Assembly: GCA_973895155.1 (NCBI GenBank)
Contig: OZ316896.1
Span: forward strand, 1,116,001-1,180,000
Length of the DNA: 64,000 bases
Reading direction: 5' to 3'
DNA from: Marsupella aquatica
Taxonomy: Eukaryota > Marchantiophyta
Below are positions 31,967 through 42,603 of the stretch, piece after piece (the first letter of the stretch is position 1; each line of letters opens with the position of its first letter). The notes beneath the pieces are model-generated. The model was not told where the DNA came from, did not search any database, and saw nothing but the letters and a program-made list of their open reading frames with translations. A program made the position numbers and the translations under genes.

Positions 31967-32074
31967 TCAATCTGAGGGCTGGATGGTACTAGCTAACTAT
32001 TTTAGAGGAATGCGTGGGAGTCAATCTGAGGGCTAGATGGTACTAGCTAACTATTTTAGAGGAATGCGTGGGAG
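31967..32074. repeat. 54-bp tandem duplication upstream of PIN
   Basis: TCAATCTGAGGGCTGGATGG plus 34 bp occurs at 31967-32020 and directly again at 32021-32074 with one difference (CTGG versus CTAG). It is about 180 bp upstream of the PIN start codon. Confidence 0.95.
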
Positions 32075-32526
32075 CTCCCTAGAAAAATTCCTCGGATTCC
32101 ACGGCACTCAGCACGATCTATTGTACATAAAACTACACAAATGTCTAATATGTCAACTGAAGCCTTCCACAGTGCTCATCAAATTCTTCAGAATTGAGAA
32201 ATTCTGTCGAATTCGTGCAGAATTGCTCCACTGTAGCTTCAGAGTTAGTGAATGACGGAGTGCTTGAGAGGGAGGGATGCGAACTCTGACCGGGACCTAT
32301 AGGACAACAAACGAAATCCCCAAGTCCAGTGAACAAAGAGCCGTCGAGTGGACAATTGTCTCGTAAGCTGGCCACGCGACCACATCTGTGGTCGTCTTTG
32401 ATAGGCTCGAGCAGTAACACGACAACGATAGAAAAGACAGTCTGATCGAGGCTGCATGGCTGCTGTAGAGGTTTCGATTCTGCTTTATAATGTCTGGATG
32501 GCCTCAGCCTGTCTCTTGGGATCCTG

Positions 32527-32700
32527 TCAATGTGTCAACCTGTCCACCACGGTCCACATGAGCGTTTTGTTAAATTATTCAAACCAAAAGAATTCAGAAC
32601 CGCAGAAGTCACGCTGTGTCAACCTGTCCACCATGGTCCAAATGAGCTTTCTGTTGATTACTTTATTCAGCACCGAAAGATATCAGAACGCGCACAAGTC
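32527..32700. repeat. Tandem duplication, about 86-bp period
   Basis: TGTGTCAACCTGTCCACCAC at 32529 and TGTGTCAACCTGTCCACCAT at about 32615 begin units that share GGTCCA, ATGAGC and a CAGAAC..C..AAGTC tail. The second half has diverged strongly. Confidence 0.75.
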
Positions 32701-33642
32701 GGCGCCATCAGGTGTTTGACACACAGAATTTGCACATCGTTTGCCGAAGGACATTTAAGAAACGTGCTGACGGTAGACAGTTGTATGAACTTGGCTCTTT
32801 GAAATTTTCTCAAGTCTCGTTTGGCCTTTGGCACTCGACAAGTGCCATGGATAATGGCTATATTGTATGATAACAAATTACAAAATATTCAGATGATGAG
32901 CCCTCTCGCATGTTATAGTCTCCCTGAGTGCCCTGTTGGCCTGGTTTATGGTATCCAGACTGGACTTCCTGTATGCATAAGTGAGATTTGGATTTGCTAC
33001 TGTACAGTATTTATAGGGCACCAAAGATTTGATGGATCTTAACTCCCTAGTTCAGTGTTAAGAACACAAAAAGTTACAGACCACAAAATTTGTAGTCCAT
33101 ATTTGTAGTCCATAGCATTTAGCCATGAAGGATTGGTCATATGCAACCATTACCATGAATCACAATGTAGAGGCTGGTGAAAGATAAACAAAAAAACTTT
33201 TACATAATCTTATGAAACAATTATGACCAAATCTTCACTGAGTTCACAGTTCACACTCCTTAGTATCTAATTCAGTCTGACTTGTCAAGTCTCTGCACTG
33301 TGTGCATGGCCATCTGGCTTATACTCGAAAACACTTTTGTTAAACATCAGTTGCTATTATTGTGTAATGCAAGGGCATTGATTTGGGCTAATATACCATG
33401 ATTTGCACCAATTGAGACACCAGTCAAATGTAAATGCATCTACAGATAATCATAGAGCCCCCCTTGCTAACGTTCGATTACCATCAAGTGCAATTTTCCA
33501 ACCCTCACTCATCCTTGTTGACTTCAGCTACCCCTACCCTCTGGAAAAGTTAGTCATAGCCACCTCTTCCAAGAAAGGTGATACTATTAACAGAAAGGTA
33601 CCTCCCAAAAATATCAAGTAAGGAGTTGGGATGGGTCTCCAT

Positions 33643-33920
33643 CAGTGTTTTTTTTAAGGATTTCACTTTTTAGCCAAGGTGGCCAATGTAAAGTGTGTCA
33701 AAGGAGAAGATGCTCAAAAGATTCTGTATTCAATTATGTTCCTGACCGTCAGATCTCCCTAGATTTAAGGCGGACCGTTAGATTCTGGCTAATGGGGCCT
33801 GGGATTAGGTGGAACACCGGCTAATGAGACAGCAAAAAAGTAGTGAATTTTAGCCAAAAGTGGCTAAGGATTTTTGAGGAGGTGGAATCTAGCGAATTTT
33901 AGCCACTAAAAAAAACACTG
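33643..33920. mobile_element. hAT-type MITE (278 bp) with 8-bp target duplication
   Basis: The element begins CAGTGTTTTTTTTA and ends TAAAAAAAACACTG, a perfect 14-bp terminal inverted repeat, with weaker inverted similarity continuing inside (TTTAGCCA-type blocks at both ends). It is flanked on both sides by GTCTCCAT (33635-33642 and 33921-33928), a perfect 8-bp direct repeat. An 8-bp duplication with CAGTG termini is characteristic of the hAT superfamily. The element is too short to encode transposase and is non-autonomous. Confidence 0.9.
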
Positions 33921-33928
33921 GTCTCCAT

Positions 33929-35173
33929 CCACTTTCAGCTTAAAGTGTCCCCAAAGTGCTTTTCCTTTGAAAAGTACCATAGCTCATTAAGAAAGTACGT
34001 CACCTCATTGCTCCAATCAGACGTCATCCAAATCACTCTCTCGGTGACCGACTTTATTCTACATCAACCATTGAATGTACAGTTTTTTGTAGATACATGC
34101 CAGTCTTGTTAGGAACCCTTTGTGAGGAAAGTTTCTGATAGAGATTAAATATGCAGTCTATCTGAGCATAACATGGCCAGTGGTGTCTGTTATGCCTGAA
34201 TGTCACCAAATTTTACCTCATCCAGAAACCTTAGCTGCATTTGGCAAAAAAATTGTCAGATTGTTGGAGTCCTATTAGTTAGCCTCCCACCATTCAAGCC
34301 ATAAGGACTATTTGGCGCAATCTGATGGCTCCCTTTAAGCTGGGGCAATTCAAAGGTGAAAATTAAATCTGGGAAACTTAAATAAAAGTATTTCTAAGAT
34401 CTTCTCTGTCACACTGGCAAATCACTGTGCCAATTTTTAAGAACCCTCAAAATTGTCCTATTTGTAAAAATCATGCTCCTATAGGCAGAGCCTGGGAATG
34501 ATGCATTTCCTTAGACCTAGACACCTTTTACACCTTCACTCATCTATTGACACTTCCCATTTCCCAAAAAAATCCAAAGCACAATTGGACCATCAATACC
34601 TCTCTTGATATGCAACCCAATTGGCTTTTCTTTAGTCGGTTTCCTAAAGGTTTGATAGAGTCATGAATGTCTAAAGATTGCTCCATCACCCAATTTTAGA
34701 AACTACCAGCCAAAATCTTTCAAGATAAGGGTCTTGTCTTCTTGCCGCATTTCACTCACGCGTGTAATATGCTAGCATAAAAACCAAAACTTATCCTGTT
34801 TGTATAGATTACTAGCCCCGACTGTCCCTTCTTTGAACGTGAATAGCTGGGAGTATAATCAAAGGGTCACCAAAATATATTCCTTATTCACTATTTTCGA
34901 AAGTTAATTAATGAAATGATAAAAAAATCATCATGTTATCATTTTAATAAACATACAATACTCTTTTCTATGCACATCACTCTTTCTATCCACATATGTT
35001 ATGGTGGCCATTTGTAAATAAAAATAAAAAACAATATAAAAAAATATGCATCATTATCATTTGACACATATTATGTAGTCATGAGTTCTCCCCTCCACAT
35101 GATAAGCCATGAAGTTACCCCTAGAGGCTTCACTCTAGAAGCCTAGGCCCCAACTCAAACTTGTAATTGAAGG
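33929..35173. other. Spacer without recognised genes
   Basis: AT-rich sequence with no ORF or motif I can support, up to the hairpin at 35174. Confidence 0.5.
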
Positions 35174-35219
35174 TTTACCTCCCAAACTGCATCTTCTTCG
35201 GTGCAGTTTGGGAGGTAAA
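35174..35219. repeat. Perfect 18-bp inverted repeat (hairpin)
   Basis: TTTACCTCCCAAACTGCA at 35174-35191 is the exact reverse complement of TGCAGTTTGGGAGGTAAA at 35202-35219, separated by a 10-bp loop. The right arm overlaps the start of the adjacent open frame, so the hairpin marks the truncation point of that element. Confidence 0.9.
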
Positions 35220-35807
35220 ACCATTATTGTTCACGACGCTGTGCGAGATGTGACTGCTCAGGTTCTCTCTAGCTCTTTGGTATGCGTGCGGCGGGAGGTG
35301 GTACTCGAGTTACCTGGTCCTCCATCACAGCGGTTACGGGTGGATCTTACCATGGTCCGTGAGGGTCAACGTACTTTGGCAGATGTTGTGGTGGCAAACC
35401 CATTGCGCCAAGACATCATTGGGACAGCGGCAACTACGGCAGGGGCAGCAGCGTCACGTGCGGCAACAACGAAGGAGGCCAAATATGCTGCACGAGCTTC
35501 ATCCGACAGCTTCCTCCCCCTTGCTGTGGAGCTATTTGGGCGTCTTCATCCTCAGTTTGATGGGCTTCTTCGGCAAGCTGCCCGGGATGTTCATGGCCGA
35601 ATGGGTCCCACCGGACCCCCGCTTTCTATTTTGACCACGCACTTTCGCCAACGCATTTCAGTCACCTTACAGCGTGCTCAAGCTCGGGCCATCTATCGTC
35701 GATCTCTTACAGTGGGTGCTAGTGTGCCTCCGCAGCGGCTAGCTCCCCTTGAGGATGTTCCAATCCCACTTGCCGATCTAGTTTTGACTCTTGATGTGGA
35801 CCATTAG
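35208..35807 (+). pseudogene. Orphan C-terminal nuclease-like domain of a non-LTR retroelement
   Basis: A 199-codon open frame without an ATG at its head ends in TAG at 35805-35807. It shows HDAVRDV, then RVDLTMVREGQRTLADVVVA, an Ala-rich K..KY segment (TTKEAKYAARASS) and FLPLAVELFGRLHPQ. This order (HD.VRD, RxD, ADVVV.P, K..KY, F.PL..E..G) resembles the C-terminal, restriction-endonuclease-like part of plant and algal reverse transcriptase polyproteins. I infer a 5'-truncated retroelement copy; no reverse transcriptase motif is present upstream. Codon use is GC-rich compared with the AT-rich flanks, consistent with recent arrival. The following 250 bp is a T-rich tail-like region. Functional protein is unlikely. 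Confidence 0.45.
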
Positions 35808-38800
35808 CTTTTTGCCACAATCGGTAGGAATGATGAGGACCTCGGTCCGCTTGGGTTAGTTTTAGTCTCTCTCTCTTTCTTGGTTTTTAGGGGTTCCCTA
35901 TTGTTCATTTCTTACTTTTAGTTCCTCTTTCTTGGTGTTTAGTGGTTCCCTTTTGCTCACTTCTTTTTCGATTGGTTTTGTCCACTTGGGCCCTCTTTTG
36001 TTTGTTCATTTGTACTCTGTTTGGTCCCTTTGTATATAAAAAGTGTGTATATTTCTTTATAAGTAAGATGCTCCAATAGGTCCACCCCCTTAAGCAAAAG
36101 TAAAGGTCCATGATAGTTGCAAAAATACAGTAGTTAGGTCCATGATAATAGTGGAAGCAAGGAATCATGCCCTCTGACTTACGTGAACGAAGTGAGTGAC
36201 CTCACCATGCTGACGATCCTCAGTGACGGCAGCAAATTGCGTAAGATCATGACGCGATGTAAAGCAGAATAGACAAGTAGTGGATATCCTCAGGAAACAA
36301 CAATTGTAGGAGGTTAAAAAAGGTGTTAAGGTCGAGAATGACGTTGAAATAATCTGCTAGTGTACTACAGTCCTGTTTAGATTAATCTGATGAATAAGCT
36401 TTCTGTCAGCCATTATTTTACGGACCCTCCATGCTGACAAAAATATTCTACTAGGGACGATCAGGTAGGCCCGGAAATGGATATAATTAAATTTGAGTAT
36501 TTAGAAAGTATGTTGTGCTTCTTTTTAAAAACTTTGAAAACGTTTTTATATCATGTAGTGCCACTTTTTGTGAAGAAAGAGTCACCGGCAATGCACGCCC
36601 TGCCAGTTTGCCACTGAGTTCTATATTGAATATTTTCTGTAAAATTTTCCTTTAAAGAGTCACAACCTTTGTGGATAGGGTGTTGTCCAGCAAAATTTGA
36701 GATATTTACGTGTGATGGGACCCATATGAAAATTGGATTTTGTCACACGGAACCCATATGAAAAGTGTTATTTGTTAGGACCTCTGAGATTTTGGGTATG
36801 TTAATTCAAGTATCAAGGTCAATTAATGGTCTGAATCACTCAGAGGTCCTATCAAGTAAGGCTTTTCATTCTGAGATCCCATTAATACCTCAGCAAAATC
36901 TGGAACAAAATTTATAAATCTTTCACTTAACTCAATGAAAAACCTTATATTTATTTGCATGTGATGGGGTGGAAGAAAATAAATCAGAACCGTGTGTTTT
37001 TTTCCTTGCACCTTTGTAATCTCCACCGTACATTTATGGTCTTTGGCAAAAGCTCACTATACAAAACGAGAGGGGCCACCGTAAAGTTTACCAACCCTAT
37101 TGAAGTGGGTCCCACTCAGGCTGCTTGTCTAATTGTGCTTTTGTGTCCCAAGAGGTGGTCTAAACTCAGACAGAGAGGATATCTGAATATTTAGCTGATA
37201 CACTTTTAGTTGTTGATCTTTTGACATTGATTTTAGTCTCTCCTTAGCCATTGATTTCTATCAGTTCTGGTGTTTTGGCATAGGTGTCCAATGGATTGTT
37301 ATGGGAAATGGAAGCACAAGTAGGTGGTGTTTCTTGTAAAGTGCCCCCTCCCCATTCACAAGCATAGCCTTTCTGTTACCAAATAAATTACAGCTTATGG
37401 CTTTAGCGGGGGCTTTAGTACACCCAGTAGGTCATGAACCATAGAGTACTTTGATTGCAAGTTTTCTGTTACCATTAAATTACAGCTGATGGCTTCAGTG
37501 CACCCAATAAGTCATGAACCATAGACTTTGATTGCAAATTATTGTATAGATTTGAAATGCAAAATTTCATTACCCGTGGCCTAGAAATTGAAGCCTGGAT
37601 GGGATCCCACATTTATCTAAATGTTTGGATTGACTTAAAATTTGCAACTGGGATGGATTGCAGCAAAACCCTGTTCTGGTCATACATTGCATATTACATT
37701 GATGGGTGAAATGTGGCAAACATCAGTTTTGGATATTTTGAGCTCTCAGTTCTTAGTGAAAATTGATGATATTAGGCTCATTGGGAAGATGGTTCCGCGT
37801 AGCTTCTAACTAACTGAAAAAATTATTCCATTAATATCAAGATAGATACGCAGTGTCAGAGTTAGGTACTCAAAAACTTTGGAAGCCCAAAATGTAGACT
37901 GAATGATGGACTAATGTTTAGAAATTCATAAATCTCAGTCTCAACTGTTCATGAAGATTGAAGATATTGAACTTGCTAGACAGATCTTTCTAAGACTCTT
38001 CCAACCAGCCCATGAAAAGCACATTCCATTGGATATTGAGGGATATATATATATTGAAGCCCAAACTTTCCTATTCAAAGCATTTTGGGCCTGAAAGGAA
38101 ACGGTGTCAATGAGCCAATCTTTAGTGGCAAAGCAAAATAGAAATAGAAATATGCCATGGTTTCTTATTATAGATGACCAGGATAATCATACGAATACAA
38201 AAACAGTGGTAGTATTATATAGTGACAAGTGATTCAAAGTTGCACTGAATTTATATCACACCTCCAAAATACAATGTGCTAAAGGTGGACAGAGAAAGAG
38301 GATCCCAAAGGCAGGGGAATAATATTTTGGGGTCTCAAATTTGATCCGCAGGCACTCTCATGGTAGTCCAAGTCGAATTCTTAGACGGATGCAGGACTCC
38401 CAGAGCCTAGCCCACACACTTATGTTGTGAGAGTTTTTAGTTTCCCCTTGGCCACTTCCTTCCACCGCATCCTGGCCGTTACAGAAACCAAAGTAAGTGA
38501 GCTTGGAAGTCTGGGCACTCAGTCAAAGGCCACATTAAGGAGGCCACATTAAGGGCAGTGGCCCTTTTGCAGGGAAGCGATAAATGGATGATATTCGAGA
38601 CCCCCTATTAATGGGAGAAAAGAAGTTAAAAAACTACATGACCAAACAGCCAAAATAATAATACAAAGGAAAAATGAATGAGGTGGTTGAGGAGTCAAGA
38701 ACTTGATAGTGTTGACGGTCCAACCTCTCTGAAGCCCACCATAATAATAATTCCACATTCATGAAAGTTGGAAGAGACGATGCGACTCGTCGTGCATCAC

Positions 38801-39253
38801 ATCATCCTGTGCTACGGGTGCTTCCACAAGGTCAACAGCCAGATCCCCCCCTTCGCAGAAAAAAATGGAGGGCTCTCGAGGCCCCACGGATTCTCTTTGT
38901 CAGCTGAAACACCCACGTTCGAGAATCACAAAGATTGCCAGTGGTCGTTTAGTCCTGGGATGAATTTGGACTCTAGATCTTGGAGGCTTCCGTAAAATCC
39001 TTTTGTTGGGGAGGATTCGTCTTCTCCTCCTTGTTGTTGAGCTGTGAATGCTGCAATGGAATGGACGTGATGGGTGGGACTGGTCTCTACATTCAGATCG
39101 TATGATTCCTTCATTTCGATCTGTGTGAGCTCTAGAATGCCAAATTTTCTCCGAGTTTAGAAATTGAGCCTATTCTCATAGTTGGGCTTGTCGAAGGGCT
39201 CCAATTTTGTTTCTGTTCTCGAGGAGGGGATTTTCTCTTGCTTAGCAGTCAAA
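35808..39253. other. Spacer and upstream region of the ABCI gene
   Basis: No gene is supported before 39254. It holds the T-rich region following the retroelement ORF (to about 36070), a tandem duplication (37371-37539) and a dispersed-repeat segment (about 38110-38320). The last 300-400 bp likely contain the ABCI promoter and 5' UTR. Confidence 0.45.
37371..37539. repeat. Tandem duplication, about 93-bp period
   Basis: TTCTGTTACC at 37371 and 37464 begins units sharing AAATTACAGCT, ATGGCTT, ACACCCA(G/A)TA, GTCATGAACCATAGA and CTTTGATTGCAA. Copy 2 has lost about 17 bp. Confidence 0.85.
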
Positions 39254-41994
39254 ATGGCCACGGGGAAGAGACCGGTGACGATAGAGATCAAGAATCTCAA
39301 TTTCACTTATCCAGGAATCGATGGGCATCCACCTCCAGGTGCCAAGCCTTTGATCGAAGACTTCAACCTTACGTTGCGAGCTGGGGACCGGTGCCTCCTG
39401 GTCGGAGCTAACGGAGCAGGTTGGGTGATTCCCTGAACTTCTCATCCCTTAGATATCGTAGTTGCGCAGACTTGGTTTTGCTACAAATCTAATGTACTGG
39501 CTCACTTGGATTGAAAACGCTTCGTACCTTCTGCCTACTTCTCCTGCTCCTTGGAACTATTGTCCATGTGGATCGAGGTAAACATTGTGAGCAGGCTGAG
39601 AGAAAGGCTCCCCCCTTTGTCTTGGCAAGATGACATTGTGCTGAACTGGCGTGCATTTTGTTTATTTGCAGGGAAAACCACAATTTTGAAGATCCTAGGC
39701 GGAAAACATATGGTGGATCCAACTATGGTCCGCGTTCTAGGTAGATCAGCATTCCATGATACTGCCCTTACTTCCAGTGGCGATTTGACATATCTAGGTG
39801 GAGAGGTACATGAACGATCGATCTCCAAGATAGAGAGATGCACATTGCACAGCAAGGTTTTGGAAATTGATTTTGGAATCCCGAACATTCCCTGCAGTGA
39901 ACATAGACGACCATTGCATGGTGCTCATTGAGGCTACAACTGTAACAATGTGGAGATTCCGAGCTGTAGATAGTATTTTGAGGTTGTTAGTAAAATCCAC
40001 TGTCTACTCTAGTCACCAAACGAACAGGCCTGACCTAACTTCTCCTCAAGTTAAGTTTTCCCAAAATTAAGGAGCTCGCAGACATTCGAATTGGTCATCA
40101 ATTTACTATTCAAGTCTTAATGACACGCAGGCAAGTAAAATCTTTGTTCTAACATATATGCTTTCTTTTGCAGTGGAGACGGGAAGTAGCATTCGCAGGG
40201 TTTGATGTGCCGCTGCAAATGGATATATCTGCTGAGAAAATGCTTTTTGGAGTCCAAGGGGTTGATCCTTCAAGAAGGGCGCAGCTAATCAAGGTACGGA
40301 GCTACGGTTTGGAATTCTTTTCATCTGACACTCTGTCCTTGTCAAATATTTCGTGGCCAGATATCTCTTCAAGGCTACTAGAAGATAAGGAACCCTTCTA
40401 ATTTGCTTGATTTTGCATCCAAACTTGCTGCTATCACAGGTTTTGGACATTGATCTCAATTGGCGCATGCACACTGTATCAGATGGTCAGCGAAGGCGTG
40501 TCCAGATTGCCATGGGGCTTCTTCGACCCTACAAGGTTCAACCACAACTGCATGTGTGATTCAATCGATGCTTTGTGCTCACCGAGATCCTGTAGAAGTA
40601 CCACAATCATCCATTTTAATATAAATCAAATTTTAATTGATTGACTTTCAATTAACTGAAACCTAATGCAACGTTTTCTGGTTCAATAAATCCTAATTTA
40701 GATGTTTTGTGGAGGCCCAGTTTTTGTACGTTGTGCATACGATGTCTGCTCTTGTTACTGGGATAGAAAGAAACAGGTGCACCTTTTGGATCTGTTGTAT
40801 TGTGGAAATAGCTATTAAATTTGGAGAAAATCCTTGGAAGAGACATCTGGTTACTCAAAGTGAGCCGTCGTGATGGTGAACAAAGGACATGGGTTAATTT
40901 CAGGTTTCATGCAAAATAAAAGTAGTGAATCTAAGCAGAGTCAACAATCCTGATGATGAGATTCTCAATGGATATCCTTTCACCTAGAACAGTAGTTGCT
41001 AGTAGTGTGACTTCAAACTCACGACACAGAGCACATGGACAAAGTCTTCGGGATCTGACCTAGAACTGCTTCCCTTTGTAACATGGATGATTATGATGAT
41101 GTCCAACCAGGTGCTTCTGTTGGACGAGATCACGGTCGATCTTGACGTACTCGCTCGTGCTGATCTGATTTCCTTCTTAACATCCGAGTGTGAAGAGAAA
41201 GGAGCAACTATCATTTATGCAACCCACATTTTTGATGGCCTGGAGTCATGGCCCACTCACATGGTATGAATTTCGGTAATCTAGCATTTGTTGGTTAGAG
41301 CCATCACTTCAGAGGACAAGTTTGGGTTTTAGAGGTGATTTCGTTGGTGCAGTGTTCTGTTTCATCTCCCAACAAAATTACGGCATAGATGTGCTATAAT
41401 TCCTGTCTCGCGCAGGCATATGTGGCACGTGGACGACTCCAACTTGCAAAACCTCTAAATGAGATTAGTGAGCTGAAAGAACTTTCACTCATGGTACATT
41501 CCTCTTCCTCCCTATGTCAATCATATTTTTTAAGTCAGGGCAGGGTCTTCAACAGCTATTTTGTGTATGAAGCGTCTTACAATTCATTCACATCTTTCAC
41601 TGGCCAAATGAACGTTGTTTGAATTTGTAAAGGTTCTCACATTCAGCAGTGACATATTATTCTTCCTTGAATCGTTGTTTCACAAAATTGGCTTTCATTT
41701 TTTGACAGTGTTCAGTCCTAACTTCTATCAACGTTGTTGTGTCTTCTCTAGAGAACTATCGAGAAATGGTTACGTATAGAACTGCAAGAAGAACGGAGGA
41801 TTCGTAAAGTGAGAAGAGAGCAAGGCCTCCCTGAGCGTGATGACTATGTAGAGGGATCAAGGGTGGTTGGTGGAGATCCAGCCAGGGCTCAACTGTTGAA
41901 TAATGGTTGGGCAGCGGGCCGACTTCACTCAACTCTTGCTGGCGATGACAAGGAAGAGATATATGACTGGAGTTCTAACAGAGTGCTACGATAA
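39254..41994 (+). CDS. ABCI20: ABCI-type soluble ABC ATPase (CAF16/GCN-like)
   Basis: Seven exons: 39254-39419, 39672-39805, 40174-40293, 40440-40535, 41111-41263, 41416-41493, 41752-41994. They total 990 nt, 329 residues, close to plant ABCI19/20/21 length. A single nucleotide-binding domain is complete: Walker A GANGAGKTT (51-59, split by intron 1), the variant signature VSDGQRRR (153-160), Walker B LLLDE (174-178) and the H-loop histidine in IIYATH (211). There is no membrane segment. [39 protein letters not shown] and the terminal SSNRVLR are diagnostic of this plant subgroup. The nearest non-plant relative is yeast Caf16. Family knowledge: a cytosolic ATPase without a transport domain, reported in plants as an ER-associated complex linked to hormone responses. 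It is convergent with the kelch gene about 600 bp away. The choice of ABCI20 over 19 or 21 is arbitrary. Confidence 0.95.
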
Positions 41995-42603
41995 TGCCTA
42001 TTTTCATGAGTGGAAGACACTGGAGCTGACATGCATTCAAATTTGACCTTAGTTACAGCGGTCATGACGCCCACATTGATGTTCGCAAGACGAATAGGAT
42101 CAAAGTGATGCTTGAGATAAAAAGTAGCTTATTGTAATCTCAATGGCTATCATCACAATGATTTCGATGCGCATTCTTTTCAATAAGTGAGAATCAAAGC
42201 TCACAGAAGATCTGTTCTTCTGAAATAAACAAAGGAAAGTGTAATGATCTCGATGCGCATTTAAATAATACGTGGGAATGAAGATTGACAGAAGATCTGG
42301 TCTATTGATCTGGTCTAATTAAGGAAACTGAATAAGAAATCCATCACAACCACTAGATGAACCCAAAAGATTGTACACACACCGCTGGATGGACGAAAAT
42401 GGAATTTAAGATGAAGGAGACGTGCAACCTATGGAACGCTTTCTGTAGAAGCATAATGTCATTTTCTACGTACACAAGACCTTGACGGTAAGTGCAAGTA
42501 CCATCCTCATGTTGCGCCCCGTCAAGATATTCTAAAATACAATTCGACTCAGCCAAATTAATATAGTGAATTTGTATTCCCCTGTTTCTAAAAGGAACAA
42601 CTA
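41995..42603. other. Convergent 3' region between the ABCI and kelch genes
   Basis: This should contain both 3' UTRs. A tandem duplication of about 86-bp period sits in it (42157-42304): AATGATTTCGATGCGCATT and AATGATCTCGATGCGCATT both lead to CACAGAAGATCTG or GACAGAAGATCTG. Confidence 0.6.
42157..42304. repeat. Tandem duplication in the convergent intergenic region
   Basis: The two copies begin at 42157 and 42243 with AATGAT(T/C)TCGATGCGCAT and both contain a (C/G)ACAGAAGATCTG(T/G)TCT block. Sequence between the blocks has diverged. Confidence 0.75.

Larger units (their letters stand above)
31788..33634. other. PIN upstream region and spacer
   Basis: No further gene is supported. Two TGTCTC hexamers (auxin-response-element core) lie at 32357-32362 and 32510-32515, roughly 570 and 720 bp upstream of the PIN ATG. 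Two hexamer hits in about 1 kb are not significant alone. Tandem duplications at 31967-32074 and 32527-32700 are listed separately. Confidence 0.4.

Noticed and set aside
32357-32515. Two TGTCTC auxin-response cores upstream of PIN
   Set aside because: Hexamers at this frequency are expected by chance in about 1 kb, and no paired or inverted arrangement was seen.
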